This document shows, piece by piece, positions 36,850 through 48,829 of a stretch of 64,000 bases of DNA. The stretch is from Meandrina meandrites (lineage: Eukaryota > Cnidaria > Anthozoa > Scleractinia > Meandrinidae). Both the position numbers and the translations under genes were made by a program. Positions within the stretch are counted from its first letter, which is position 1. Each line of letters starts with the position of its first letter. Where the stretch lies: NCBI GenBank assembly GCA_963693305.1, contig OY855903.1, positions 24,084,455 to 24,148,454 of the forward strand, read 5' to 3'. A model generated the notes under the pieces. That model was given only the letters and a program-made list of their open reading frames with translations, did no database searches and had not been told where the DNA came from.

Positions 36850-39800
36850 TAGCATTGCGGAAGTTTAACTCAAGAGCCTTTCAGTGTTCGAGCATCTTTC
36901 GAAACATCATCATGGCTGAAAGCTCCTTTCACACGACCAGTGATAACAAGGCAGAATTCCGCGATCTGCTTCACAAAGCCAAGAACGTGGTTGTTCTTAC
37001 CGGAGCGGGTGCAAGTGCAGAGAGCGGGATCCCTACATTTCGCGGCTCCGGAGGCCTTTGGAGAACTTTCAGAGCTCAAGATTTGGCGTGCTATGAAGCA
37101 TTTCACAGGAACCCATCGTTGGTGTGGGAGTTTTACAGCTACAGACGGGAAGTTGTCCTAACGAAACAACCAAACAAGGCGCATTGTGCGATTGCAGAAT
37201 ATCAAAAGAAGCTGAAGAACGAGGGAAGAAGTGTGACCGTCATCACACAGAACATTGACGAATTACATCAAACAGCTGGGACTGAAGATGTAATAGAACT
37301 TCATGGTAAGTCATCTTTTCCTTCACAAGATCTTGCAACATTGACAGAATAGCCAAAATGCTATCAATGTTTTGATAGGTCAAAAACAGCAGTGGAAGTT
37401 TTAAGGAAGGCAATATACAGTAATTAATTGTAGGCGTTTCTGATTGGAATTCCGTGATTTATGTAGATCCTGGAGTGAGTGGCTAGTCCAGGGCTTTCAA
37501 TAAGATTGAAAGGTGGCTGCCCTTGTGCGGCACCCATCAGAGTGCAATATAAGAGGCTGTTAACACCTCACCTTTTTAGCTCTTAATTCACCTCGAATAC
37601 TTTTCAAAGCTCCAGCCATTGCCAGGTCTTATTGAAAGCTCTGCTAGTCCCAGAATAGAGAGGACCTGGGTAGTCAATAATATTCATGTATTCAATGATG
37701 GGGAAGAGCAAGCTGGGTCTTTTGGGGTTTGAAACTGGCCATTCTCATCCCCAGAGGCCGCAATCCTTCTGGTCTGTGGCAGGAATCAAGACTTCTGGCA
37801 GGTCCTGATTTCTGAGCATGCGCAGAGTACTCGCTTGGTATTTTTCAGCCAATCAGATTTGTCAGATTTGGCAATGAGTCCATAAATTGCGGACTTCTGG
37901 TGTTGGGGGCAGCCAGAGGTCTCAATTCCTGGCGCAGACCAGAAGGATCGCGGCCAGTGGGGACAAGAATGGAAACTGGCTAATCTGTTTATGTTGATGA
38001 TGATGATTGATGTCAATGATGTTATCATTGACATCAATGGCAACAATGATATCTGCTTAATGAGTAGTCAGTGAATAATCAATGGGTAGTCAGTCAATGA
38101 TTCATTGATTATTTCTGATAATCAGTGAATAATCGTTGACTAACAATAGGTCACAAAATTTCCAGTAGTTAATGTCATTGATTGAACTGATTACTCATCA
38201 AATATCATTGCATGTGTGGCTGCAAATGACCACTTTTGCATGATAAAATATAACGAAAAGAAAACAAGTCAAATGTTTGTACAGAGCACTGCTTTATTTG
38301 AATGAGTCTAAGGTAGGATATCCTATGGGTCTTCTTGGCCAAGTCAAGAACAAGAACTTCAATTTACTATATAAATAAACATCATTTCACTAAGAGAAAC
38401 TGCTTTTCTGGAGAATGCTTGCATAAGAGAGCAGGAAATTCTTAATAGATGAGTAACAGATAAGTAATCAATGTGAAATCAATGACTAATCAGTAACATC
38501 AATGAGTAATAATCAGTTGGCCAAAAAATATTTTGTGTTTGATAAGCCATCGATCACTCATTGATTTCTGGCAGTAATCGTTGACTAATCAGTTGATTAC
38601 TTATTGATGCCATTGATCATCAATGTGTCTGTGTCTTATTTTCCCTGAGTGACTCCCTAGGGCTAGAACTGGAGCCTGTTTATTTCCAGGTACACTGTTC
38701 AAGACAAGATGCACAGTATGTGAACACATAGCAGAAAACAGGAACAGCCCAATTGTTCCAGCATTGGAGGGAAAGGGGTAAGGGCAGTGCTAAGGTGCAG
38801 TTTCATGGCTTTACATTACTTCATTGTCATAGCCAATGTATCACATGGGAGGCGTGGTGGCCCAAATATGGTTAATGCACTGGACTCTGGATTGAACAGT
38901 CCGGTTTGAGCCCTGGCCGGGGTCACTGTGTTGTGTTCTTGGGCAAGACGCTTGACTCTCATAGTGCCTCTCTCTACCCAGGTGTATAAATGGGTACCAG
39001 CGAATTTACCGCTGGGTTTAACCCTGCGATGGACTAGCATCCCATCCAGGGGGGAGTAGCAATACTCCCAGTCGCTTCATGCTACAGAAACCGGAGTTAA
39101 GTGCTGGGAGCTATGAGCCAGTTTGGCCTAAAAGGCTTCACTTCACTTCACTTCACTTCACTTCACTTCACTTCACTTCACTTCACTTCACTTCACTTCA
39201 CTTCACTTCACTTCACTTCACTTCACTTCACTTCACTTCACTTCACTTCACTTCACTTCACTTCACTTCACTTCACTTCACTTCACTTCACTTCACTTCA
39301 CTTCACTTCACTTCACTTCACTTCACTTCACTTCACTTTACAATGTACCACTAACTGTGAAGACAGTAAACATTTTTTCATATGCATGTTATTTACCTCG
39401 ATTGCCAAAGCCACTCTTACTAATACAAGTTTTCACTTGTTAGCCAGGACTGTCTGTATTTTTATCTGCTCGTCTGTCTGTCATCCATTTTAATGTATGT
39501 TATATCCATGAAAAGCTGGAGATAAGAATGTTTCTGGTTTCTTGTTTTCCATACATCACTCTCTGATAGCCAATTGTTTGGTACTTGTCATCTTTAAGTC
39601 CAAGATCACAGAAAAAGCATTTTACACTCTGGTTCTTAATATTTTCTTTAGTTTTCTTACTGTTTTATTCTGGCTAATATCCAGAGCCCCAGATCCTGAT
39701 GCTCAAGATGCTAAGATTCCAGAGGAAGATTTGCCCAGGTAAAAGGGCCAAGCTAAGGTTTAGTTTTAATAAGTGAGACAGATGTAAGCTTCTGAAATAG

Positions 39801-42800
39801 TACACACAAAGCCTACTCATTGAGGCTAATTCAAATGTGACAAAGATCTGTTTTACAAGGAAGTTATAAGTAAGTGACAAATTATTTTTGAACCCAACTT
39901 CTCAAGATGCTGCCATTCCCATACAGGGTAACAACCAGTTAGTGAACATTGCCCTCATCCTCAGATGCAAATGAAACATTGTAGGTTCGCAATATGTGCA
40001 CATGTAGCATCATAACCTCGAAAAGAAATGAGAAATCAGGCAGTTCATGTTAAATTCCAGTTTAAAATATGTATAGTTGGAAAAATATATATAGCTCAAT
40101 CCAACCGTACAGTCAGCCTTTCTATTTTTCAGTTGTTTAAATTCCAGTACACTTAGTAAGTAAAATAAATCCAAGGGAAACAACTTTTGGTTTGAGATAT
40201 CATGACATTCAAAAAATGGAGGATCAAGAAATTAGTGTCAGAGATGCAAACTAGTATCTGATCATAGGTTTGCAATGCATGCTGAGAGATGCAAACTAGT
40301 ATCTGATCATAGGTTTGCAATGTGTGCTGAGAGATGCAAACTAGTATCTAATCATAGGTTTGCAATGCATGCTGAGAGATGTAAACTAGTATCTGATCAT
40401 AGGTTTGCAATGTGTGCTGAGAGATGCAAACTAGTATCTGATAATAGGTTTGCAATGTGTGCTGAGAGATGTAAACTAGTATCTGATCATAGGTTTGCCA
40501 TGTGTGCTGAGAGATGTAAACTAGTATCTGTTCATAGGTTTGCAATGCATGCTGAGAGATGTAAACTAGTATCTGATAATAGGTTTGCAATGCATGCTGA
40601 GAGATGTAAACTAGTATCTGATAATAGGTTTGCAATGCATGCTGAGAGATGTAAACTACGGGTAGTATCTGTTCATAGGTTTGCAATGCATGCTGAGAGA
40701 TGTAAACTAGTCTCTGATCATAGGTTTGCAATGCATGCTGAGAGATGTAAACTAGTATCTGATCATAGGTTTGCAATGCATGCTGAGAGATGCAAACTAG
40801 TATCTGATCATAGGTTTGCAATGTGTGCTGAGAGATGCAAACTAGTATCTGATAATAGGTTTGCAATGCATGCTGAGAGATGTAAACTAGTATTTGATCA
40901 TAGGTTTGCAATGTGTGCTGAGAGATGCAAACTAGTATCTGATAATAGGTTTGCAATGTGTGCTGAGAGATGTAAACTAGTATCTGATCATAGGTTTGCA
41001 ATGCATGCTGAGAGATGGAAACTAGTATCTGATCATAGGTTTTCAATCGTGCCGAGATGTGTATGATTTGCCTTCAGGTGTCCCCAGCCCAACTGTGGAG
41101 GTTTAGTCCGTCCCCATGTAGTGTGGTTTGGAGAAAGTCTTGACCGTGGAGTACTGAAGGCTACTGATGCAGCTTTGGACAAGTGTGACATGTGTCTTTT
41201 GGTACAGTGAAAAAAAATTCAATTGATAATTTTAGTAAAACAATACACCTCATTCCAATGAAAATAGCGGAAAATACGTTATTCTTTTGCCGTCATGTTA
41301 ATTGGCCCTCATTGCCTCGACTGCGTCTGGAGAGTTCAAAAGAATCTTTGGCTTAAAGTGCTACTATGATGAAATTCGCATGTTTTCTTTCGCAGACGTT
41401 TTAAAATATTAACAAGTACTCTACATGAGAAGCAAAATGCCGTTTATTGTTTTTCAATACCTCTTTTCGTTCCAGAGATATCCAACTTTTTAAAATATGC
41501 AAATTAGCAAAGTAGTGACGTCATATACTCAACCAAATTCTGATTAAATACTAAGAAAGTGATATCTCAGCCAATTTGTATTGAAAGTCTCTGATTCTTT
41601 GCAGTAACACTCTGCTAGTTGTGTTTCACAATATGTACTTGACAACTTGGTTACCATGGCAACATACTAGGTTCCAGATCCCCCAAATGCTTAACGCCTT
41701 TCTGGCATTCTCCGTTAATATTTGTAAATAATGCTTTACATGCGAGATCTAGCAAGCATATCAATGGATTTGGCAGACATCTTGACTGGGTTTAATTTTT
41801 CCGAACTGAAAAATTCTGAAATATTAAAATAAAATTGATGGGGACTGGAAAAGAGTGAGTTGCTATGGTAACAAAATTTTATTACAGCTGTAGGTGTGTC
41901 ACCTGAGGAACTATTAGTCTGCCAAGTTTCATTGGTCTCTGCAGAAAAATGACCGAGATAACTTAATTTTTGTACTTGACAAAAAATTGGGTTGAGTAGA
42001 TGACGTCATCAGTTCCCTAATTTGCATATTTTACGATTTTTTTAAGCTTAAATATCTCTGGAACTAAAATAGATATTTGAAAACGGTAAACGGCATTTTT
42101 AATCTTTCATTTAATACTCTTTGAAACACCTAAAATTGCAAGGGGTGAAAATTTGATCATAGTACCACTTTAAAATGAAGCAACGAGGGCCAATGAACAT
42201 ATAGGCACAAGAAAATATATTTTCCACCACTTTGGAATAAGGTGTATAGATTTCACTTCATACTTCCTGTCTTTGCCATTTATGTGGTCAAACTATTAAT
42301 TGTTGGTTATCCACACCACATTTTTAAGCATGGCACAATGGCAATAGGCACTCATCATCTCTCAGTCTCACAGTCTTGGGTTAATTTGAATCCACCTAAC
42401 ACCCTTTTTTGCCATTACCTATACAATCATAGTCTTTGACAAAATACTGCCAACATATGACTCCCACAAGTCAACCTCACAAGTATCACAGTAGAATAGT
42501 TGAGCAAGTGTAGCAAGCTTTTAAGGCTGAGTACAAACAGAAAGTGAACTGGAAGGACTGCACAGATTTTCAGTACTCCTGCTAATAGATTGTTATTAGA
42601 GCTTCACAACACATATTTCACGTTACATGGCAAAGCAATTTTGTGTGCTTCAATTTTCCTTTTTTAATTAATCCTTGGATGTACAAGCAAATTCATACGT
42701 CCACCATGGTATATAGGAGGGGGAGGAGGAGAGAGAGAGGGGTGGGGGGGGGGGGGGGCAGACATTGATGGAATCCCTCCCTAAGGTTTTCGTTCAATTA

Positions 42801-44665
42801 ATGCTCAGCAAAATTAGTTTTGTCTACAAGATGACACAATAATGTTGGCTAAGACATCATATGCTGGGTATCATTAGATGTGCCATCTTGGATTGACCAT
42901 CTTAGATTTCACTGTTTTCTTTGAAAATAACAGAAAAAAATGTTAATGGGATGTAAAATGATTATATGAATCATGTAACTTTGTTTACAGTCAAAACCGA
43001 AGAAGCGTGAACGCCAAAAATTATTTCTGGAATGTTTATTGTTCTACGACCAATCAGATTCGAGACGTTACCGCAACAAACCGCAACAGTAATTAGCAAA
43101 AAGGTTTCGATTCTTTTATCACAAAACGACTTTTTCGTCTACATTAAGTCTTGAGATCACCACCGATAAACAAACACTCTGGAATTATTACAGTCAAAAT
43201 ACTCAGCGCGTGCCGCTTAGAATTCCGGAAAAGTTTTGATTAACGGCGAACGGATTGCATTATTGGTTTCAAACATTCAAATTTAATTTGAATATTGTAG
43301 ATCATCCAACAGTGAACACGTGAGCACGTGAACCTGTAAAAAATAAACCAATCAAATTGCTTCATTTCTGACAGGCTCATGTGTTCACGGTTGGATGATC
43401 TACAATATTCAAATTAAATTTGAATGTTTGAAACCAATAATGCAATCCGTTCGCCGTTAATCAAAACTTTTCCAGAATTCTAAGCGGCACGCGCTGAGTA
43501 TTTTGACTGTAATAATTCCAGAGTGTTTGTTAATCGGTGGTGATCTCAAGACTTAATGTAGACGAAAAAGTCGTTTCGTGATAAAAGAATCGAAACCTTT
43601 TTGCTAATTACTGTTGCGGTAACGTCTCGAATCTGATTGGTTGTAGAACAATAAACATTCCAGAAATTATTTTTGGCGTTCACGCTTCTTCGGTTTCGAC
43701 TGTAAGAAAATATTATGCCAAAAATTATGTCAAAAAGATGGTATTTGAACAAACCTGCATGTAATCATGATTTTGCCATGAAAATGTCACGAATAGTTGA
43801 CGTCAAAATTTTTGTAAGGGATGAATAAACAGCTAGTGAAATTTTCGCCTTTTCAAAGTACCTCTGAGGGTTAAATTACGTAACAAGAATTGAACTTTGA
43901 TAGTGCACAAAATTACTTGGCTACTGCAGACATGCTTAATAATTATTAATGTAACAAATATTGTGTATTATAAATGTCCAGGTTGGCACATCATCTGTGG
44001 TATACCCAGCAGCAGGATTTGCTCCAATGCTGGCATTTAAGGGTGTCCCAGTTGCAGAATTTAATATGGAAGAGACCCCATGCACTGGAGCATTCAGGTA
44101 TATAATAATATTTAACACTCACTTTTTGCACAATTACAAATATATATATTATCTTATTAGACATTTTAGTTATGAGCCTTGCAGTATTTTGGCGAGCCCG
44201 AAGGACGAGTCAAAATACAAATGATGAGTAAAAATTTACACTTTGTGAACACTTGTATTTAGGACTTTCCTCCGTAACATTTCCTGTTTTTGTGTAAATG
44301 GTAATTGCATGTCAGTTTATAGAGAACTAAGATGGCTATGTTATCACTGATTCGTAAAAGAAATCAGCACTCACAGCTCGGGACTGGCACTAGTTTCACA
44401 CACGCAATGTTATATTTTTCAAACCAGGTGTGCCCCCAAATAAAATTCACCATTCAGCCTTGCAAAATGCTCGAAAATGGCTTGTCACAAAATACGGACT
44501 TCAATTCCTTAGCAACTGCTCTGGATCTGTAGTCAAAGCCTTCCCCCTTAATAGCCCTTTGGAACATGATGGATTAAATGTTGCTACTTTAATTTTTGCA
44601 GGTTTCATTTTCATGGCCCAGCAGGAGAGACTCTTCCCCCCTTACTTGCTGAAAAATCAGACTAA
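36846..44665 (+). CDS. SIRT5: NAD-dependent protein deacylase sirtuin-5, mitochondrial
   Basis: Exons: 36846-37305, 38690-38777, 39685-39738, 41078-41201, 43982-44097, 44602-44665; phases join to 301 codons (human 310). It removes succinyl, malonyl and glutaryl groups from lysines using NAD. Residues 1-22 are basic and amphipathic, fitting a mitochondrial presequence. The NAD motif [14 protein letters not shown] is at 53-66. Y97 and R100 in FYSYRRE match the pair that binds acidic acyl groups in SIRT5, so this is not a plain deacetylase. TQNIDELH is at 134-141 and the catalytic His is H153. Zinc ligands C161, C164, C202 and C207 all keep the same offset of five from human. [10 protein letters not shown] and the end [12 protein letters not shown] are conserved. 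ATG codon 23 (36912) has a stronger context than codon 1. The gene is head to head with DDX1 and tail to tail with ESRP. Introns 2-4 carry repeats. Confidence 0.96.
37488..37643. mobile_element. Short MITE in SIRT5 intron 1
   Basis: AGTCCAGGGCTTTCAATAAGA at the left is matched by TCTTATTGAAAGCTCTGCTAG at the right around about 115 bp. Confidence 0.5.
37750..37968. mobile_element. ~220-bp MITE in SIRT5 intron 1
   Basis: CCCCAGAGGCCGCAATCCTT followed by CTGGTCTG at the left is matched by CAGACCAGAAGGATCGCGGC followed by CAGTGGGG at the right. The next inner blocks (CAGGAATC...GACTTCTGGC and GCCAGAGGTC...ATTCCTG) also pair. Confidence 0.65.
38050..38630. repeat. Degenerate ATCAATGAGTAATCAGT-type repeats in SIRT5 intron 1
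   Basis: Short variants of TCAATGA.TAATCAGT and their complements are dense at 38050-38200 and 38440-38630, about 60 bp from exon 2. There is no fixed period. Confidence 0.5.
38845..39340 (+). mobile_element. tRNA-derived SINE with an expanded (CACTT)n tail
   Basis: The head (box A-like TATGGTTAATGCAC, box B-like GGTTTGAGCCC) and body match the SINE at 33134-33424. From 39137 it passes directly into about 40 perfect CACTT units (39137-39340). Flanks CAATGTATCAC (38834-38844) and CAATGTACCAC (39341-39351) form an 11-bp duplication with one mismatch. The pentanucleotide array is therefore the SINE tail, grown after insertion. It lies in SIRT5 intron 2. Confidence 0.8.
40241..41053. repeat. 45-bp minisatellite, 18 units, ending 24 bp before SIRT5 exon 4
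   Basis: The unit begins GAGATG(C/T)AAACTAGTATCT and continues GATCATAGGTTTGCAATG followed by CATGCT or TGTGCT. Eighteen units start between 40241 and 41012 at exact 45-bp steps, with one 6-bp insertion near 40660. Since 45 is a multiple of 3, the array is open on the plus strand ([15 protein letters not shown]) and on the minus strand. These frames are not evidence of a gene. Units differ mainly at C/T in GATGYAAAC, GATCAT/GATAAT and GCATGC/GTGTGC. Confidence 0.95.
41246..42244. mobile_element. Tc1/mariner-type MITE (TA duplication), outer member of a nest
   Basis: CACCTCATTCCAA at the left and TTGGAATAAGGTG at the right are inverted repeats flanked by TA at 41244-41245 and 42245-42246. Inner arms (ATTGGCCCTCATTGCCTC and its partner GCAACGAGGGCCAAT) also pair. 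The middle is replaced by the element at 41357-42169. Confidence 0.7.
41357..42169. mobile_element. 813-bp MITE with TTAA duplication (piggyBac-type), inner member
   Basis: AGTGCTACTATGATGAAATT at the left pairs with the right end ATCATAGTACCACT. It is flanked by TTAA at 41353-41356 and 42170-42173. Subterminal blocks also pair (CCGTTTATTG...CCAGAGATAT with ATATCTCTGGAACT...GGTAAACGGC). It lies in SIRT5 intron 4. The superfamily rests on the TTAA only. Confidence 0.7.
42985..43705. mobile_element. 720-bp foldback element in SIRT5 intron 4
   Basis: The sequence from TTACAGTCAAAACCGAAGAA (42985) to CTTCGGTTTCGACTGTAA (43705) folds into one hairpin with arms of about 330-340 bp around a loop of about 50 bp near 43330-43375. 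The arms differ at a few bases and by an 11-bp duplication (ACCGCAACAAACCGCAACA) in the left arm. No gene is encoded. Confidence 0.85.
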
Positions 44666-44774
44666 CAGAACATCTACAACAGACTTGACTTTTCCAGTCT
44701 TGGGTAGGTTGGTTGGTTGGTCCTTTAAAAACGAAGACAGCCAGTTATGTCAGTGCACACAACTGTGGTTCAAT

Positions 44775-44780
44775 AATAAA
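44775..44780 (+). terminator. SIRT5 poly(A) signal
   Basis: A canonical AATAAA lies 110 bases past the SIRT5 stop codon. Confidence 0.55.
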
Positions 44781-45552
44781 AGGGAGTTAAGAAACCACGA
44801 TGGCGACGCCAAGGACGTCGATTAAAATATGAATTTAAATTATACCTAAAAATCTTGCGATACTGTTAAGTCATTTAGTTTGTTTCTCACTGTCAAAACT
44901 ATCTCAAAGCTGAATCTGGAACACAGCGATAAATTCAAAATAGAAATTTAAAAAGTTAGCTGTCGTGGTTCACGTTCTCCAGGCAACGCAGAATTTGGTC
45001 ATTTCACGTTGTAACTTTGCAGAGGACGGCAAAGAAATGTACCAAGAATTAAAACGCATGTGCACAGGCATTGTTCTACTCATTAAACCTTTTGTTTAGT
45101 GACGTTGCTGTTGCCATTGTGGTTTTCTTAAACTCCCTAATATCATTGCTACTTATCCTTGGTACAATCTATTATTTTCTTTCGTTTTATATTTATTATC
45201 AATTAATTCCATACAACAAAACAAAGGAAATACCAAATTGTACTAAGGGTATAATTGAACCACGACATGTACACAAGCAAGATGACCTCCCACCAAAAGT
45301 GGGGGATTGGTCTCTTTTCACAGAGAGTGTTCAGAGCCACCTTGAATTTCTTAAGATTTAAAGTGGCTCTGAATTAAATCCTCTCCAGAGAATGTGGTAA
45401 CCTATAAGTATTACGTCAAGCCACAACTTGTTTACCAATGATTGGAGATTTGATTGGTACCATTACTGTAGCGGCAAATGATAAGGAGTGGTAGTATTGA
45501 CCCATCAAAGTAGAAGTGTTGGAAACTTCTGCCAGTTAAAAAGAAACTTATT

Positions 45553-45857
45553 TTAAACATAGTTAATAGAGGGAAATGGTTATGAAGCCCAGCAAAGCTC
45601 TGTTGTATGTTTTCGCTATTTTGGGGGGTTGACCCTGTACAAACCTGACAAAATACAACAGCCAGGTAGTTACGTGTGTTCATGCAACTCGCCAATAGAA
45701 ACATTGCGATAACTAATTCATGCATAGTGTATGAGCACAAAGCAAAAGATGTGCAGGGTCATATTACGTAAATTCCAACATAAATCTTGGCCTATTTGTT
45801 TACCCCTTTGATGTTTGTCGGGCTTCATAACCATTTCCCTCAATTAACTATGTTTTA
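45553..45857. mobile_element. ~305-bp MITE
   Basis: TTTAAACATAGTTAATAGAG followed by GGAAATGGTTATGAAGCCC is mirrored at the right end (GGGCTTCATAACCATTTCCC followed by TCAATTAACTATGTTTTAAA). The arms are about 37 bp with two or three differences. Confidence 0.75.
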
Positions 45858-48394
45858 AATGACATAAGAGTTAAGTCACTGTATCTAGTAATTTTTATTT
45901 TTATTTCCAAGAAAGTACAGTCATTTCCGGATAAGTACAATTTAGATAGCTATAGATTTTTGGTTCAAGGTAAAAGTCATAGCAAAGAAATATGAAAAGA
46001 TGTGTCTATGCATGTACTTGAAGTTTGTAAGAAAAACGTCGCAAGTTCTATTTTACACTGAAGATTGTTTAATATTCATTTTAGTATGTTTAAAAATATA
46101 GCTAAAATAATTATCTGTACTTTAGTCTTTCTGTTACCTTGATTATCTCAATCTGAAAAAATCTGAAGTTACGATTATGTAAAATAAAGATTATGATATT
46201 GTTAGTGTCTCGCACTTGTTCATGGCACTGCTATGAACCGTAGTGATCCTATCGTGAAGGAGAAACTCAGTTATTCCAGAACACACAAACCACTGTATTA
46301 TGTCCTGGTAAGGCTATTATGAAATGGGTCTTCCTTCTACATGTAAACAAACTGGGTTAAAATGACGGGAGACATTCTTGGTAACAATATCACAATCATC
46401 ATCAGCATTCAGGACAACATTTTATTGCGGGCAGCATAATTTATATTTCCCATTTTACCACCGGCACATTTTGAAAATATAATTAGTGTAACTTTATTAA
46501 TGGCAATTAAATTACACTGGCTCTGCCTGAATGCTCAAAAACATGTAATTTTCAATTGGCTTTCCTGGCTTTTATGTACTGTCATGTTTAATCTTCTCTT
46601 TGTTAAAATAATGTTTTTGTTTTCTCTGTCAATTTAGGATATAGCATATTTCACATTCATTTGGGTCCATTGTTCATTCCATGATTGACAAGACGCAGTC
46701 ATTCCTTGCAGTGACTGGTAATATACGGTTATTTGTCAAACATAATAAGTTGTATGTAAATAGAAACAATATGGCCAGTTTAAAAACTTTGCCCATAAAT
46801 ATTGCAATGTTTAGAGACAAATAAATGATGTTGGAAAAAAATGATTGGTGGTCTACGATCCAGTCTTGTATCATTCACTTAATCCTGAAAAATTAATAAT
46901 CTTATCTAATCTAGCATGATAATAATAATTGTAGATCATGACTCTTGGCATCATCATGCTACTGTTAAGACTTAAACCATTTTAGCCCTGAATTGAATAG
47001 TCTCTAAGGGTGTGTTTACTTGTGTAGCTCCTCTTGTAGCTCTGTATTCATTTACATGATACCACCCGGTTCCTGTACCGGAGCGAGATTTTCATTCCGG
47101 TAGGAAAATTCATTCCGGTGTATGGTTCGTTTCATATTCCTTTTTACAGCAGTATAAAACTCGCGCCCCAATAAAAGCAGCTTATGTAAACATGGTATGA
47201 CTTTTTTATCTTGCACTGGAATGAAAGTCATGCAGGTATCATGCAAACAACCCCTAATTTCTTGTAAAAATTGCAACTTAATTGGGACATGTAGGCCATG
47301 ACAGCAAAGGAACAGATCAGAGAACAGACTTAGCATTATCAAATTCTTTCAACTAGTGCTATACAAAGCATATGAAAGCCAGCAAGAAGAACTTGTGTGT
47401 TCAAATCAGGGCTAAGGGTTAACTTCTTAACAAGATAGACTGTGGAATTTATAATTATCATTATTAATTCAAACTCTTTCAGTAATTGCAATGTACAGCT
47501 TTGTCATAATGCTCCATCCTATGAAGGCTGTTCATGCATGACTGGCAACTAATACAAAAGTTCTAAAAACTATTTGGGATCTGGCTATCAAACAAAAATT
47601 GATACTAATTACATAATTGTACAATGTACATTTATGCGCTAATTTACAGCTTTTCACTGACAGCCAAATGAACCTTTTCAGCCTCAGAAGGCTCAAACTT
47701 TGTATGCCTCGATGTATAAACTGTGAGAAGCTACTATATATAATACACAAAGAATTACTGAATATTGCATGCCAATCAGTTTTTGGCCAGTTTCTTGTAC
47801 ACCACTATACTGTCGACACAAGAATAATTATTATCAGTTGTAATGAGGCTGAAAAGATTGCATGTTGAACTGGAGTCTTGGGTTCCAGCTTGAAATAAAT
47901 AAAATCTGTATTTGAACACATTTCTACAATTCATTGTAATTATACAATATCATTCTGAAAATTGAATTATTGCTGTTTGTTTTTTTGTCTAAAATCTAGA
48001 GGTGCCTTTGCACGAAATACAGAATTATTAGCAGTTATTAAATTCATGGCTACTTTATCAAGTAAAATGCTAAAATTTATCATTTTGCATCAAATTAATT
48101 CAAAGCATTTCTCAATAATTGACATTTCTCAATTTTGCTTGACAAATTTTTGCTCTAATTTTTATCTTTAAATTTAATTCTTGCTTTATTTATCACTTTA
48201 AAGTATTTTTGTTGCATCACTATGTTGTCTTTCAGAATTTGTCCACACTCTCAAGCTTCTGCTAAACTTTTCTCTGTCAAATTAAGCACTACCATAGTGA
48301 CAGTGTTTTTTTTTGTGCAAGATCTACTTGGTATACTTTTTTTTTGCAGTTACATTCATTCAAAATTTGTCTCAGTCAATAACTTGCACTTAAA

Positions 48395-48418
48395 TTAATA
48401 ATGATTTTTCTCCTCTGG
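48395..48418 (-). CDS. Candidate terminal exon of ESRP
   Basis: A strong 3' splice site (CCATCTTTTTTAG) is followed by seven codons, PEEKNHY, and a stop, in the phase needed after GYQ at 48830. Vertebrate ESRP ends with a short tail after FFQGYQ, so a short last exon is expected, but this sequence does not resemble that tail. Other acceptors (near 47866 and 46878) are possible. Confidence 0.25.
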   Translation of the reverse strand, partial: PEEKNHY

Positions 48419-48829
48419 CTAAAAAAGATGGAGGCAAACTTAACTTGAAGCTGTTGTTGCACAGGCTGCATTTGTAGCTATTTAAGAGCTAGACTCTATG
48501 AGTTTATCTTTAATTTATCATTTTCTAAAGTGATTGTCATGAATTATGACTAGAATTATTATTGTCTATTGAGGACTACTTGGAGCTGAGTTGTTCTGGA
48601 ATTCAGGATGTTTCTTCACTCAACTACCTGCCATAATCTGCAATCTGCAAGCAAAGATTTTCAATTGGTTTATTTGCTAGTGCTTAGGACAAGTAATCTT
48701 GTGTTTTTTTGGACTTTTTTGCATTTAGGCCTCAGAAAGATTGCACAAACATGTCAATACAATATTAAGTTAAGATCATGTTTTTCATCAAAAAAAGGTC
48801 AAGTTATATTTGGCAAGTTGCTAGAATAC

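Larger units (their letters stand above)
44666..48829. other. Stretch between SIRT5 and the last clear ESRP exon
   Basis: It holds the SIRT5 3' UTR, the inverted-repeat element at 45553-45857, and presumably the ESRP terminal exon and 3' UTR. No other conserved exon was seen. The open frame at 45071-45361 (plus) encodes a hydrophobic, low-complexity peptide with no family I recognise and was not accepted as a gene. Confidence 0.5.

Noticed and set aside
36846..37352. Reading SIRT5 exon 1 through to the stop at 37352
   Set aside because: Conservation ends at ELH-G where a GTAAGT donor lies, and exon 2 ([11 protein letters not shown]) continues in phase.
39079..39493. Frames of SLHFT repeats
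   Set aside because: They arise from the CACTT tail of the SINE.
40241..41053. CRISPR array
   Set aside because: The units are contiguous 45-bp tandem repeats with no unique spacers, in a eukaryotic intron.
40275..41066. 263-residue plus frame and 232-residue minus frame with 15-residue repeats
   Set aside because: The 45-bp minisatellite is a multiple of three and has no stops, and it lies wholly within SIRT5 intron 3 between well-defined exons.
44430..44825. 131-residue plus-strand frame
   Set aside because: It overlaps SIRT5 exon 6 in another frame; the SIRT5 frame gives the conserved [12 protein letters not shown] end.
45071..45361. 96-residue hydrophobic plus-strand protein
   Set aside because: Low-complexity hydrophobic composition, no recognised family, no splice or conservation support.
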